Source of the DNA: Patagioenas fasciata
Taxonomy: Eukaryota > Chordata > Aves > Columbiformes > Columbidae
Length of the DNA stretch: 64,000 nt
Reading direction: 5' to 3'
Assembly: GCF_037038585.1 (NCBI RefSeq)
Contig: NC_092526.1
Location: 41,551,501 to 41,615,500 of the forward strand
The stretch's first letter is position 1; every line of letters starts with the position of its first letter. The translations under genes and the position numbers were made by a program. Of the stretch, positions 45,608 to 57,329 are shown one piece after another. Under the pieces are notes generated by a model that saw nothing but the letters and a program-made list of their open reading frames with translations, made no database searches and was not told the DNA's origin.

Positions 45608-46741
45608 ATGGTAGCAAATGCCTTGTGGGGGTGGCTACAGCAATGGAAGAAAAGCAACTGGCAGCGCAGAGGTAAACCCATTTGGGCTGCCACACTGTGG
45701 CAAGACATTGCTGCGTGGCTAGAGAGCCTGCCTGTGAAAGTTCGTCATGTAGATGCTCATGTGCCTAAAAGTCGAGCCACCGAGGAACATCTGAACAACC
45801 AACAAGCAGATCAAGCTGCTAAGATTCAAGCAGCTGAGGTGGACTTGGACTGGCAACATAAAGGTGAACTTTTCCTAGCTCGGTGGGCCCATGACGCTTC
45901 AGGGCATCAAGGTAGAGATGCAACATACAAATGGGCTCGTGATCGAGGGGTGGATTTAACTATGGACACTATTTCACAGGTTATTCATGAATGTGAAACT
46001 TGCGCCGAAATCAAACAAGCAAAATGGTTAAAACCTGTATGGTATGGGGGGCGATGGTTAAAGTATAAGTATGGAGAAGCTTGGCAGATTGATTATACTA
46101 CACTTCCACAAACACGTCAAGGTAAGCGTTATGTACTTACAATGGTGGAAGCAACCACTGGATGGTTGGAAACATATGCCTTACCTCATGTTACAGCCCG
46201 AAATACTATCTTGGGCCTTGAGAAGCAAGTCCTTTGGTGGCACGGTACGCCAGAAAGAATTGAATCAGACAATGGTACTCATTTCAAAAACAGTATTATA
46301 GACAATTGGACCAAAGAACATGGTATTGAGTGGGTATATCATATTCCATATCATGCACCAGCCTCTGGGAAAATTGAAAGGTACAATGGTTTGTTAAAAA
46401 CTACACTAAAGGCACTTGGTGGTGGAACCTTTAAAAACTGGGATTCACATTTAGCAAAAGCCACTTGGTTGGTCAACACTAGGGGATCAACCAATCGAGC
46501 CGGGCCTGCCCAATCAGAAATTCTACGGACTGTAGAAGGAGATAAAGTCCCTGTAGTACACATGAAAAATATCTTAGGAAAGGCAGTCTGGGTTACTCCT
46601 GCCTCAGGCAAAGGCAAACCTATTCGTGGGATTGTTTTTGCCCAGGGACCTGGCAGCACCTGGTGGGTGATGCTTAAGGATGGAGAAGTTCGGTGTGTAC
46701 GTCAAGTGGATTTGATTTTAGGTGAAAATATGCAATGCTGA
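45608..46741 (+). pseudogene. ERV-L-like RNase H end and complete integrase frame
   Basis: A 377-residue uninterrupted frame. After the end of RNase H (H-V-D-A-H-V), the integrase zinc-binding domain is complete: H-x3-G-H-Q, then C-E-T-C about 30 residues on. The catalytic core has all three acidic residues: Asp in W-Q-I-D-Y, Asp in E-S-D-N-G-T, and Glu in S-G-K-I-E-R. The C-terminal domain contains G-K-A-V-W-V and W-W-V-M-L-K-D-G-E and stops at 46739-46741. Integrase inserts viral DNA into host DNA. This is the best-preserved retroviral domain in the window, although the rest of the pol gene is broken. No dUTPase or env follows. Confidence 0.85.
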
Positions 46742-47090
46742 ACTGTATGATGTGAATTGCCGCACTAACAATGTTTAATAAGTCTCTTTCAGATCAAGAC
46801 AATGGTGATGAAACTAGAGCTAGCTTCTTCGAGTGGCGCCCGACACCTTCTTCGAAGTTGGTGTCCTTAACCCACAAACAGTGGTCATGAGATGCACTTG
46901 GACCATTTTTCCTGCCCTGGGAGACTGTTGTGACAAAATGAACTTAATGAACTTTTCAAAGGATGGTCCACTGATTAATTACTCCTGTGTATATATGTAC
47001 ATATGTATATATATATAGTAGTAGTGATTAATTAGATTGTATTGATAGATTGTATTGATAAGGTTTAAGTATTCAGTGAAAGGCATATTA
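46742..47090. other. ERV-L-like 3' non-coding region
   Basis: Non-coding segment between integrase and LTR. It includes a near-palindrome at about 46841-46865 (GACACC, TTCGAA core, GGTGTC) and a TATATATGTACATATG tract at about 46989-47018. No env. Confidence 0.5.
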
Positions 47091-47755
47091 TAAGGGGTGG
47101 AAGGTCCTGGTTTTGTTAAAAACAAGTTTCTCTTTTAGTGAATTTTCCTGTCAGCTAAAGCCTTCATGTTAGCTGCATTTTCCTGGAGAACCCAACACAT
47201 GTTTTGGTTAAACCCAGCAATGGAATGCAAACTTATTGATAAGCACGGATGGACATCTCGTGAGAGGGGCAATGAGAAAACTGATGACCGAGAGACTGAC
47301 CAACAGTGTATAACATTCCATTCACATGAACACTTCATATAAAAGTGGGACATCACGAGGATCTCGTTCCTTTTTCCCTTTTTTCCTCATGGCTGACATT
47401 AGGAGAGGACCTTGCTGGTCGTCCCTGTGAACTGAGGCCTAGTGACAGACTGAATCCAGCTCCGGTTAGCTACAGAGCCTAATCCAGGACTTTGAGTGCT
47501 AGCTCTGCAGTTGCTGAGACTTACAAGATTGGTTTTGTATATTTTGTATTATTTTCTCTATTCTTAGTAGTAGCATTAGTAAAACATCTTTAACTTTTCC
47601 AACTCTCTTCTCTCTGTCCTTCTTTCCCTCCCAATCGCCTGCCCTGAGTGTGAAGGGGGGAGAGGGAGAGGCAAAAGGGGGAAGTGGGGGGAGAGCAGGT
47701 TAACAATACATCTGCCAGGGTTTGATTGTCACCCCACAATCCTAACCCTTGACAG
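47091..47755 (+). mobile_element. ERV-L-like 3' LTR (approximate ends)
   Basis: A purine tract (ATAAGGGGTGGAAGG at about 47090-47104) marks the likely polypurine tract, and a TATAAAAG box lies at about 47338-47345. The region ends near the CCCTTGACA at 47745-47755, where R0.89 satellite sequence resumes. No AATAAA was found at the expected place, so the R region is uncertain. Confidence 0.55.
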
Positions 47756-48555
47756 GCTGGGACAGAGAAAAGGATGAGAAGGAAATAAGGCAAGGCAAGG
47801 CAAGGCGAGGCCAAAGGACATTTCCTTGGTTACATATTTTGTACCACATTCATTTTGAGATGAGGAGGAAAGCCATCAGACCTTATGGATTAGGCCCAAA
47901 CAGAAACCCCGGCTACTTGAGACACTTAGACAAGGCTAAAACACAAAGATCTCTCCATAAGGATGGTTTTTATACTCTACTTCCACAATCTGCTGGCAGT
48001 ACAAAAGAATAAGCGGCAGATCTACTTAGGCTGAGTTACGGTGCTTTGCTCCTAAGACCATGCATACCATGGGAATATTTCAGCATTTCTGCTCTGGTTT
48101 TCAGTGTATTACACCAAAACACCCACCTAATGACATCATTGCAACAGCAACAGCAGCAATTTGCAGAATTCAGCTTCTTTGGGGAACTGAGAACTTGCTG
48201 AGCTGACACCAAGTCCTGCTGTGTCCCTGTCACCCGCAGAGTGCCCGCATCCTCACCACGGTAGCGGGCATTGTGACAAAGGTTCTATGTCAGCTGGGTG
48301 TGGTAGCCGAGTGCCCCCTAGGAGAGGGGGAGCCTGTCAGCCCCGGGCCTGTCACTGCCTGCTGTCCCCCCTGTCACCAGCGAGGCCTCTGAAAAGCTGC
48401 AAAAACATCCCCAGACTTGGGTCCAGCGTGGCCAAAAGTCTACAAGAGACAAGTCGGGAAGAAGGATATGGAACAAAGGGAGAAAGCAAAGGGAGCAGGA
48501 CAAAGGGAGGGAAGAGGAAAAAGTAGTGCCGAGCTGCAGGACTGAAATGGAGGAG
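47756..48555 (+). repeat. R0.89 satellite, about 0.9 unit
   Basis: It enters mid-unit at GGGACAGAGAAAAGGATGAGAAGG and runs through the landmark at 48248 to the GAAATGGAGGA block. It flanks the ERV-L-like LTR on the right, whereas the left flank of the provirus is R1.7. Confidence 0.85.
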
Positions 48556-50060
48556 GTTTTGCACTTTCTTATGATACAGTTCTATAGGAGGCTTCAAGCC
48601 TAGACAAGATGATTTCACGTTTTTCTTCTGGAGTTATGCATTTGCTGTTCCTTCTTTCTTCTTGTTCTTTTAGCAGGATCATTTTATCTGAGCATGGCAG
48701 TGGCCCTAAAGGCACTTGCTTTGATAGAGCTGTCTCAGTAAGGTGTTGAACAAGTCCTCGCAGACACAGAATGATTAGCACGCTACCGAAATCAGTGCTT
48801 CTGTTACTACGATTAAAGAAGTAATTTCTCTCAGTTTTCCAAACCAAGATTCTAACAATCCCATGAGTGGACTATCTATACCTGAATTCTCAGCCAATTC
48901 TTCTGCTGAAGTTGTGGTTAGACATGTATCACCTTTTTCTGCCAACATCGTATCTGGGACCATGTTATTTTCCCAGGCCATTCTACTAGTAGCATCTAAT
49001 TGTTTGGTGATTCCTTTAACTGCTTGTCTAGTATAACTTATAAATAAATGTTATTTATCCCGTCTACATTCTTGTTTGTAGTTACCTACCAAAACAAAAC
49101 GGACTCAGAACCCGCAGCTAACTTGACTTCTTGCTTTGTGTTCCTTGGGGACTCCTCTGGGGACCCCAATCTAATTGAAATAAACCCTGTCATCAGAGGA
49201 AAGCCCTAAACTCCTTTTTCTGTTGCCCTGATGGATCACAGTGTTCAAATGCCAGGGTAAAAGGAATTTCCAATTGTACGACGTCACAGGTACCTTCCCA
49301 GTGGGGGATAAAATGGAATGAAGTGTCATCTTCCCACAGTACCACCAAAGATCCACTCAAGAAGCATTTGAGGACATATGAGGACCAACTTCCCGTGTCT
49401 CTGCACATCTACTCATGTTCCTAGGAACTTGGTATCATTCCTGCCCCGTCGTGAGAGACAGGCAGTATGATTTCCAATTATTCCTGAAAATGCCAGGGGA
49501 ATTTTGATATTTTTCCCTGCAAAGCTGGAAATAGTAGGGAGAGAGTATGACATGACTTATTTCTCCATGCCGTAGAGTCTTGGCATAAGGCTAAGATGCA
49601 CTCCATCCCCTGTCAATCTTCGCTCCACCCCAGAGGGAAGGGTACCACTTGGGCCACAGGCCTTCCTGCTGCACAGGCATAGCAATTGCTCTTGTTTAGG
49701 CTTTGCACCATATATTTGATCCATTCTACCCAGGCATTTGTACCTCCATATATTTTGAACCTTCCCAGGGCATCTTTTCTACTAATGTCTATTTGTGATC
49801 CATAAACCCCACTTACTGAATCATCTGCTCTCTGTCTTGCAATTAGCAAAGGGTTGCACTGCAGAGACTCACATCCTGGGAGAGATTGTCCTTTAGATAG
49901 GGTAATTTTTCTTTTCAACTCTATAACCGTTCATTGCTCACTGTCCATCCCCTAAACTCTGTGGTCCAAATAACACTGTACCAGGAGGGGCAATGAGAGA
50001 CAGCAATAAAAACTGTGCACTTATTTAAATCATCCTTAGACTCAGTCCCCTTGGACACGT
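48556..50060 (-). pseudogene. Gammaretrovirus-like env remnant, minus strand
   Basis: Reading the minus strand, short frames follow the order of an Env protein. Around 49613-49918 a surface-subunit-like stretch has a C-Y-A-C element. Around 49190-49410 a W-E-D-D-T-S segment follows. Around 48775-48981 a transmembrane-subunit ectodomain contains E-L-A-E-N-S-G-I and W-F-G-K. At 48569-48847 comes a membrane-spanning and tail region (L-C-L-R-G-L-V-Q-H-L). The pieces lie in different frames separated by stops. The gene, which would mediate entry in an intact virus, is thoroughly dead. No 3' LTR is seen: R0.89 begins where the tail ends. Confidence 0.7.
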
Positions 50061-50339
50061 TTCTTTTCATAACTCAATTCTCTTTAGCTCTGTACATCCC
50101 CACAGTTAAGGATGTGGCAATCATCTACTCAAATTGTTAGGGAACCTTTAGTTTCAGTGATGTTTGTTAAGTAACCCATTTGTAAATTCTACATACACAG
50201 GATTAACAATCCCCAAAAGTTTCATTTCATTTTCATCTCTGTATCTTTAGTCGAAGGGGGTCGTCAGTTGTCAATACTTGCCACTCGTCATTGTCCTTTG
50301 GAGGTTCGATTGGCTCTTTAATGCGTGTCTAATGAGTCC

Positions 50340-51610
50340 ACCCTTTCTCAGCTGGTTGTACCACTGTCTCGGTGAGCAGCAGAACTTGAAATGCTACTTC
50401 CCAATCTGGCTGAAGCTTCCGTTTCTTTCCAGGATTTGACCAGGACCCAGTTTTCAGGCTGAAACTTGTGAGCTGCAAACTCTAAAGGCAGAGTTTGTGC
50501 CAGAAGGCCTTGTGCCTGAGAGAAGATAGGCAAGACAACCCGAGTATACAGTTTTTGAGAAATAAATCCTTAGTTTCAAACTGTGGAGGTCCACCTATTA
50601 TTAAACTTTTGCTACCACTGCTGCTGCGGCAGTGCTCAGGAGGAAAGCTTCTCCCCATCTGGCAAGGTGATCAACCAACACTAGTATGTATTTAATTCGA
50701 CCAGCTACAGGCAAATCACCTTGAATATTTTGAGAGAGTTGTAAACTTGGACCCTGCCCTCCTGCAGGCTGCTTTTTAAGTGCCTTTTTATTTATTCTCT
50801 TACAAACCACCCATCTTTCAGAAATTTGCTTGGCTATAGTATAAATTCCCGTATTACGTCACACATTGCTTGTGTTCCCCAATAACTCTCCTGATGTAGA
50901 ATCGCTAATACCTCCCTCATGATTTGCTTATTTAACATTTCTCTACCATCTGGGAGTACCCATTTCCCACTCTGTTCCCTGGCTCCTAATTCTTGGAGGA
51001 CTTCTTATTTTTCATCAAAAACTGGAATTTCCTGTGAGGCCAGGACCTCAAGCGTGAGATAACTTACAGTTATTACTTCAGGTTTTAAGGCTGCTTCTCA
51101 GGCCATTTCATCTGATAACCAATTTCCCCTGACACAAAAGGAGTTTCCCCTCTGATGTCCTAATGGACATCATGTACTACAGCCACTTCTATTGGTGACA
51201 TCAGATTATGTAACACTTGTCCAACTGGTTCTTCCCGAACCAATTCTTTCCCTTTGCTATTGATTAGACCCCATTCTTCCCAGATTTTCCCAAAGGTGTG
51301 CACTACTCCAAATGCATATCTAGAACCATTACAGATGGTACCTTCTTTTCCATCTAACACTTGCAGTGCCTGATTGACAGCGTATAGCTGGCATGTTTGA
51401 GCTGACCAGTTATTAGGTAACCTGCCCGTTTCGTATTTCACCACTCACACCTTCAACGATGGCACACCCATTGTGTCTTTTCCCCTGAATTATCCCTGAA
51501 GTCCCATCTATGAGGAGGTGCAGCTCATTGTCATCTCTCCACAGGAAAGTAGCAGGGTTTAATTTCCTGCTTTCTTTCACCAGAAGAGTGGTGACTGCTG
51601 CAGTTTGCAC
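50340..51610 (-). pseudogene. Gammaretrovirus-like RNase H and integrase remnant, minus strand
   Basis: On the minus strand 51413-51610 has a D-G-T-S-G motif near the start of RNase H. 51160-51444 continues RNase H, with N-W-S-A-Q-T-C and R-Y-A-F-G-V-V-H. About 50880-51110 covers the linker toward integrase, including L-P-D-G-R. 50601-50810 carries the integrase core start, with I-L-V-L-V-D-H-L-x-R-W. 50348-50533 carries the C-terminal W-V-L-V-K-S-W element. The catalytic residues are only partly present and the frame changes several times. It is upstream of, and collinear with, the env remnant on the same strand, so one provirus explains both. Confidence 0.75.
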
Positions 51611-52400
51611 ACACTCAAGACCCTGGGTCTAAGAGCTTAGATAAGTGTGCCACTGGCTGTCGCTTCCCCCCAGCCCACTTGCTGGTGGAGCAGTGTGGGA
51701 GGCAGAACAGGCCACCCTGTGCAAGCATTGCTCAACAGTACCAAAAACATCTCTGTATTATCAACACTGTTTTTAGCACGAATCAAAAAACATAGTCCCA
51801 TACTAGGTACCACAAAGAACATTAACTCCACCCTGGCCAAAACCAACACAAGCTTCCAGGTAATAGAATAGCTCTCAAATTTTCTCCTTATCACCCCCCC
51901 AGGCAGTAACTGTGCTTCCACACCCAGAGCCTGTAAAACATTTTTCTCTAATAAATAAGCTGGGGAATCTTCCACTAATATATTCCTTCCCCATACACTT
52001 TTAATTCTTATTATCACAGATAGGAATTTATTCATAATTGTCTCTCCTTCCTCCCTGCTACCCCATTTATTACAACTCTTTCTTCAGTTTTAGATCTTTT
52101 TAGGGTAGAATTTAGAAGGGATAGGGTAGCTTCTGTTTTTACTAAAAACTAGACCTCATTACCTCCTACTTTACCAATTACATGCCCCTTTGCGATTTAA
52201 ACAAGTTGCCCCACAAAAAAGAAACACCACAAATATTTTCAGCCCCTCTGATTTTCCAAAGTGTATTGAGTTTTCTTCCTTTAGTCATTTCTAACAGTTA
52301 CCGTCCTCGGGGTAAATATCCCACATTTCCACAATAATAGCATTCCATTTTCTCCCATTCTCTCACTTGTATCACCGACTTCAGTCTAAATCTTCTCGCT
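51611..52400 (-). other. Probable 5' extension of the minus-strand gammaretroviral remnant
   Basis: A minus-strand frame at 51637-52035 (132 residues) lies just upstream of RNase H but does not show clear reverse transcriptase motifs. No LTR is seen at the upstream end before the CCDC42-like exon at 52414. Confidence 0.3.
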
Positions 52401-52413
52401 CTGGTGCTGCCAG

Positions 52414-52518
52414 GCCTTCAAGGAGAAGACGAACGACATAGCCCGCCGGTGGAGGGAACTCCATGCCAAGAAGGACCAGCTGAAAACCTACATGGAGAAA
52501 TCTTTGAGGAGGTTAAAG
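52414..52518 (+). pseudogene. CCDC42/CFAP73-like exon, copy 1
   Basis: A 105-bp exon (35 codons, phase 0) with acceptor GCTGCCAG and donor AAAG|GTACGC. It encodes a coiled-coil start, A-F-K-E-K then R-R-W-R-E-L-H-A-K-K-D-Q-L-K, matching the DUF4200 coiled coil of CCDC42 and CFAP73, axonemal proteins. In this copy the codon for Met six residues in is Thr. About 70 bp of intron downstream are conserved with the other two copies, but no following exon is found before copy 2. Confidence 0.65.
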
Positions 52519-52589
52519 GTACGCCTGCTCCTGATCAGCTCCGCTGACGTGACCCTGAGGCACAGTGCCACCTTCTCCCCTTCTCTCTC

Positions 52590-53690
52590 GATCCCCATCT
52601 TCCCTTAAGAGTTTGATTTCCTCACATAATCGAACCCCCAGGGTGCCAGGGAGTGCATCCATGTAACACTGGAGGGCATTCACATGTACATCCCCCCGCT
52701 TCACACTTCTTCCCCTACACACACACATCTGCTGCTGGCTGTACTGCAAAATAACTGTAGCAATCCCAGGGTAAAGGCCAGCAAAAGCAGTAAGGACAAC
52801 AAAGAAAGTCGGGGAGGGAATCAAGAGGTTATACAGAAAGCAGAGACCAGCTCTGCAAGCACCTTAGTTAAATTACTCCCAACTGTAGCTAAAATTCCCA
52901 ATTTTTCAATACCTCAGCCCAGGACGTCCCCTTTTCTATGCCGACTTTTATTTCCCATCACTAAAAAGTTCAGGGAGACCCTCCTGTTGAGCCACGAGGT
53001 TCAGAAAGGACCTCCTTGCTTTCTAAACTCCTTCAGAGAGGAGTTTAGGTGTGGCTGGATCCAGTCCTAGTCTCAGACTTGGTCAATGGTTTATGTCTTA
53101 AGGATATTTTCCCATTCTCAAAAGAGACTTCAACCCCCTTTTATGTGCCCTTCACACTGATCAGGCCACACACTTTACACTCATAAACATGCTGCAGCAA
53201 GGGAGGGACTGGAACCCACCCTGGTATGGAGGAAGATTTAAACCCCCTACAGTTTGTGTTTTGCTTTGGTTTTTGTTTTTTTTTTTTTTTAAGTACCAAT
53301 TAAGATCATAGCATAGCCAATTGTCATCGGATCCGTATTTTGGTCAGAATACCTTCCGCTCTATTATGGGCTATTTTTTCCAGACAAAACACAATACTTT
53401 ATCATTTTCTATTTATCCTTCCTTTTTGTACATCACAAGTTTCCCCAATACCTTAACATCCTCCCTAAAGGACTGTATGGAGGAATGTTATCATTTTTCC
53501 TTTACATTCCCCATTCTGAGTCCTGAGGCCCCTCCTTCTGCCTCACCCCTCCTCTCAGAATGCCCCCGACCACCAAGGTAATACTTAACAGTCTGTGAGA
53601 AAGATGGGAGGGTGCTGGGGCATGGTAGGGGTGTCGAGGTTTTTAGGACGGCAGAACTGGGTAGGTGAGTGACTCCGGGTGCGGGCGGCC
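52590..53690. other. Spacer between exon copies 1 and 2, nothing recognised
   Basis: Short frames only. A T-run lies at about 53275-53291. Possibly decayed proviral sequence. Confidence 0.3.
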
Positions 53691-53717
53691 ACATCACACT
53701 CGCTCTGGTGCTGCCAG

Positions 53718-53822
53718 GCCTTCAAGGAGAAGATGAACGACATGGCCCGCCGGTGGAGGGAACTCCATGCCAAGAAGGACCAGCTGAAAAGCTACATGGA
53801 GAAATCTTTGAGAAGGTTAAAG
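53718..53822 (+). pseudogene. CCDC42/CFAP73-like exon, copy 2
   Basis: 105 bp with intact GCTGCCAG acceptor and GTACGC donor, nearly identical to copy 1 but retaining Met (K-M-N-D-M). It is followed by the same conserved intronic block. The next downstream exon of the gene is 1.7 kb away, beyond a UBALD-like exon and copy 3. Confidence 0.65.
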
Positions 53823-54226
53823 GTACGCCTGCTCCTGATCAGCTCCGCTGACGTGACCCTGAGCCACAGCGCCACCTTCTCCCCTCATTGCATCACCCCG
53901 TCCCTGCCGCTCCCTGCACGGGGCAGCTGGCATCAGAGCAGTGTCCCCTCCCCAAACCCGCTGCACCCCAACGCTTTGAGCACCCTGGACGGTCCAAAAT
54001 GCTCTTTGCAGCCCGAGCTGGCCCTGCCTGGGCTGGAGATCCTTCCCAGGCAGCCCCCACATTCTGGGGGTGTCACCCAGACCCTGCAGCGCTGGGTACC
54101 CCAATACCCACCAGAGCTGGGCTTCGAGCATCCCCTGGTGTGGGATGCAGCCAGATCTCCAGCGATGGGGAGGTTGCCAGGTTGGGACTCAAAACACCAT
54201 TCATGACCGATCTGACACCCCCGCAG

Positions 54227-54440
54227 ATGTGCACCCCCAGCAACACGCCGGCCACGCTGCCCAACGTCCCCGACGCTGTGGTCACGTTCTCCAAGCTGCA
54301 AACCCCTGAGAACCGGTAGAGCAGCAACAGCCCCATCGCCTCCATGGCCTGTGCCCACGAGAGCTTCAGCCCCTTTTGGGCTTCCTCACCCCACAACCCC
54401 CAGCCCGCCTGGCTGCCCCTCCTCACCCAGCGTTGGGAGT
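54227..54440 (+). pseudogene. UBALD2: UBALD-like terminal exon with premature TAG
   Basis: After a CCCCCGCAG acceptor the exon reads M-C-T-P-S-N-T-P-A-T-x-P-N-x-P-D-A, a signature of the UBALD1/UBALD2 (FAM100) family, followed by F-S-K-L. A TAG at 54317-54319 interrupts it. The next codons still match the family (S-S-N-S-P, then F-S-P-F-W-A-S-S-P) up to about 54420. UBALD proteins have an N-terminal UBA-like domain, whose exons I did not find. The TAG sits where a sense codon is expected. I favour UBALD2 because a QRICH2-like gene lies nearby, as on human 17q25. It is a partial, broken copy. Confidence 0.65.
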
Positions 54441-54559
54441 GGGGGCTCCCCTGAGAATCGCACTGGAAGAATTTTCTAGGTAGTACTCCTAGGGTGGGGG
54501 GGCACACACTCTTGGGGAGGGCACTGGCCCTCAAGACCCTCTAGATGGTCCTTCCTCCC

Positions 54560-54965
54560 CTCATTTTTTAAAAATATATATCTAATGTATTATAAATCCA
54601 GAGAGAAGGAGCAGCAGCACAGAGGTGGGTGCTGGGTGGGGGGGTTTCTTAGTGCCCCCTCCCACCAGCATCGCTGCAGCGGGGCTGGAGAGCAAAGGGG
54701 AGGTAAATAACAAAGAAATCGATGGCTGGAGGCAGCTGTCGGCCCCCGGATAATGGCTATGGGGGCACCCTGGACTGAGGGGGCACAGCCGCTGGGCCCC
54801 CTGCCTCTGCATGTCCCAGAGCCCTGATGAAGCCCCCAAAGCGCTCCCCTCCTCCGGCTCCCGAAATCAGCCCGGTTTCTTGCACAGCCCCCCTGGGGCC
54901 CCCTTACCCCGTCCTCCCTCCCTCAACACCCCCAGGGTCCAGGGGGATTCTACAAGGTGATGTCC
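54560..54965 (+). repeat. Segment duplicated at 62100-62870 (UBALD-like 3' flank)
   Basis: Two blocks match the right-hand copy in the same order: TATAAATxCAG followed by AAGGAGCAGC-x-GCAC (54591 versus 62139), and a CTCCGGCT-to-CACAGCCCCC block (about 54850-54900 versus 62770-62810). They lie just after the UBALD-like coding exon, so they are probably 3' UTR and flank. Confidence 0.6.
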
Positions 54966-55186
54966 CCCCGTCACTGCCACTGCCACAAACGGTCCTTCCC
55001 AGGGGAGGGGGGAGCTGGGGGGGTTTCAGTCTTGAAATCAATCTTGCAGCGGTGGGCGGGCGGCGGCACTGCACCCTGAGCTCTCTGGGTAGCCTGGCCG
55101 GGCGGCTGCTCCGCACCTGGGCACGCCTGGTCGGGGGCTGCGGAAGGCGCCGAGCTGTGCCGGAGGACGATGAAGGTGGGTTCCGG

Positions 55187-56705
55187 GCCTTTAAGGAAAA
55201 GATGGCTGACATAGCCTGCCGGTGGAGGAAACTCCATGCCAAGAAAAACCAGCTGAAAACCTACATGGAGAAATCTTTGAGGAGGTTAAAGTTACGCCTG
55301 CTCCTGATCAGCTCCACTGATGTGACCCTGAGCCACAGCGCCACCTTCTCACCTCCCCTGGGGAGACAGTCTTGGGCCAGCACTTCTGTCCAAGCCTCCC
55401 TTGAACCTGGCGGGGTGAGGAACAGGACTGGCAGGGCATGGGGGTTTGTACTGCAGATGGGGAAAGCCCTGATAGCGCTTGGGCAGCAGAGAGCTTGTCC
55501 AGTACCAGTGTGATCTCCTGGTGGGGGAAACATCACTAGGAAGATGATCAGCTGCGAGTCCAAGCTCTGAAGAAAGCCGTGAGAGAAAGAGAGGAGAAAA
55601 CACAAAAGGAGATGGAGCTTTTGAGGGCTAAGAAGAAACTCGAAGCCCTGAAAAAGGAACACCAGAAGCTCAGCAGCCAAGTGCAGAAGCACTCCATCTT
55701 CAAAAACTACCTGGAGGATGTGGTGAAGATCTCCCCACAGGTGAGTTCGGACATGAGAGACAGATCATGGCCTCAGGGAGGGCTGTATGTGGATGTTAAA
55801 CCTGGAGGAGATAAGGCAAGTCCAGGGAAATCATGACACTTGGTCAAACCCAGACACCTCAGGTGGGATGGGAGGAGGTTCCCTGCTAGCCAGGTGAGCC
55901 AAGGGGACCAGAGTGAGGGGAGGAAAAGCAGAAAAGGAGATGAAGGCTTGAGAAAACCCAAGAAAAAGTGTTAGAAGGGGGAACAGCACAGAGCTGAGGG
56001 GCATGGGGACCCCTTTGTGTCACTGTTTCACGTGACATGGATGGTTTGGGAGAAGGGCCAAGCTGCCCGAGAATGGGAGCCCAGGCAGCTGTCGGGAAAG
56101 CTGAGCCCTCTCTCAAGGGTGTGCGGGCATCCCTCCCTGCATCGCTCGCACTCCTGCGGCCCGGCTGCCCCATTCCCATGGCTGGGTGACTTGGCCCTGG
56201 CAGCTGCACTTGTGCTTTGTTTCCTATCAGAGCACTGGGGGGTGGTACAACATCTCCCCTTGCTGCTGGCAGTGGCAGCTCTGGGACCAGCACAATGGGG
56301 CCATCAAACAGGGAATGTGGCGACGCTCACAAACCAACTGAGGCAGCAGGCTCGCCAAGAGGGAAAATCTTTCAGCTGGGGGAGGTGTTGTCCCTGGTCA
56401 GGACAGGGTGCCAAACAGCACGAGACTTGCAGTCATGAGGGGAGGGCAGGGGCACTACTAAACCCAGGATCCTTGTGCTGCAGTTTGAGGACATCCAGGA
56501 CGTCATTTCCCACTACAAGCTGCTGGTGAGGACGTGCAAGGACCTGCAGCAGTCCCAAGAGAAGGACAGGGAAATGATGGAGCAAGCCAAGGTGCTCCTG
56601 GATCAGTATGAGGCAGAGAAAGCAGCTGAGATCCTGCAGTGCCAAAATGAGCTGGAGCAGCTCCAACGACATTTTGCGCAGGCTCAAAGTGATGTCCGCT
56701 TCTGG
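55187..56705 (+). CDS. CCDC42/CFAP73-like gene, three exons (copy 3 of the repeated exon plus two downstream exons)
   Basis: The family forms coiled-coil ruler or linker proteins of motile cilia and sperm tails. Exon copy 3 (55187-55291) keeps the frame, but its acceptor has changed from CCAG to CCGG and its donor from GGTACG to GTTACG. The next exon, 55540-55740 (201 bp, phase 0), has good AG and GT sites and encodes a charged coiled coil ending K-H-S-I-F-K-N-Y-L-E. The exon at 56484-56705 (222 bp, phase 0) starts F-E-D-I-Q-D-V-I and continues with Y-K-L-L-V-R-T and E-I-L-Q-C-Q-N-E-L. The last family exon should follow 56705 but is not found: a retroviral remnant occupies the region from about 57330. 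An open frame runs from 54827 through copy 3 to 55513, joining it to a W-A-R-L-V-G-G-C-G segment of unknown origin. Confidence 0.7.
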
Positions 56706-57329
56706 GTGAGGAACTGCGGGATGGGCAGGGGAAGATCTCCAAGGCCTGGCTGGGTGAAGCCACAGGGTCATGGCAAGGCACAGTGGCAGACTTTGTAATT
56801 GGAGGAGATGCCTCATTTCATCCCTGCAGCAAGGGGTGCAGAATGACATATGACAGACCAGGTCTGGAGCAGGTTATGTCTGGGCTTAAAACAAGTCCAA
56901 AAGTGACCCAACTGGTGGTCATCTGGGCTGTACCAAGGCACATGAATGTGTAGAAACGCGCGCAGCTCTGCTGGCCTCTGTTCCCTTTGCATCGCTCTGA
57001 GGGGGCCTTGCCAAATTCCCTTCCTGGATACTCCAGGCTGCAGGAGTTGAGTCCCACCAGGCAAAGCTGGAAAGCGTGTGGTCTGGGCGGGTGGTGGTGG
57101 GATGCGCTGCCTCTAGGGTGTCAACTATCGGGGTATCTGGAAGACCCACTAGAATGAGGGGTGCAGGAGCTGGCAGAGAGATGGGGCTGCTCAAGGAGTA
57201 GCTGTGGTAGTTCCTGGATCTGCTTCCACCACACCAAGCTGAACCAGCTCCAGCATAGCCCTGGGTGAGGACAGGTTCTTCCTAGCAAAACAAAGGAGTG
57301 TGGAAGCCAGGCTCTCCAGCACTGAAGCA

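Noticed and set aside
46833..46870. TGGCGCCCGACACC as a primer-binding site
   Set aside because: It resembles a lysine-tRNA type site but lies downstream of integrase and not after a 5' LTR. It is more likely part of a local near-palindrome.
53817..54534. Long frames on the minus strand opposite the UBALD-like exon and coiled-coil exon copy 2
   Set aside because: They are shadows of GC-rich plus-strand exons and lack family features.
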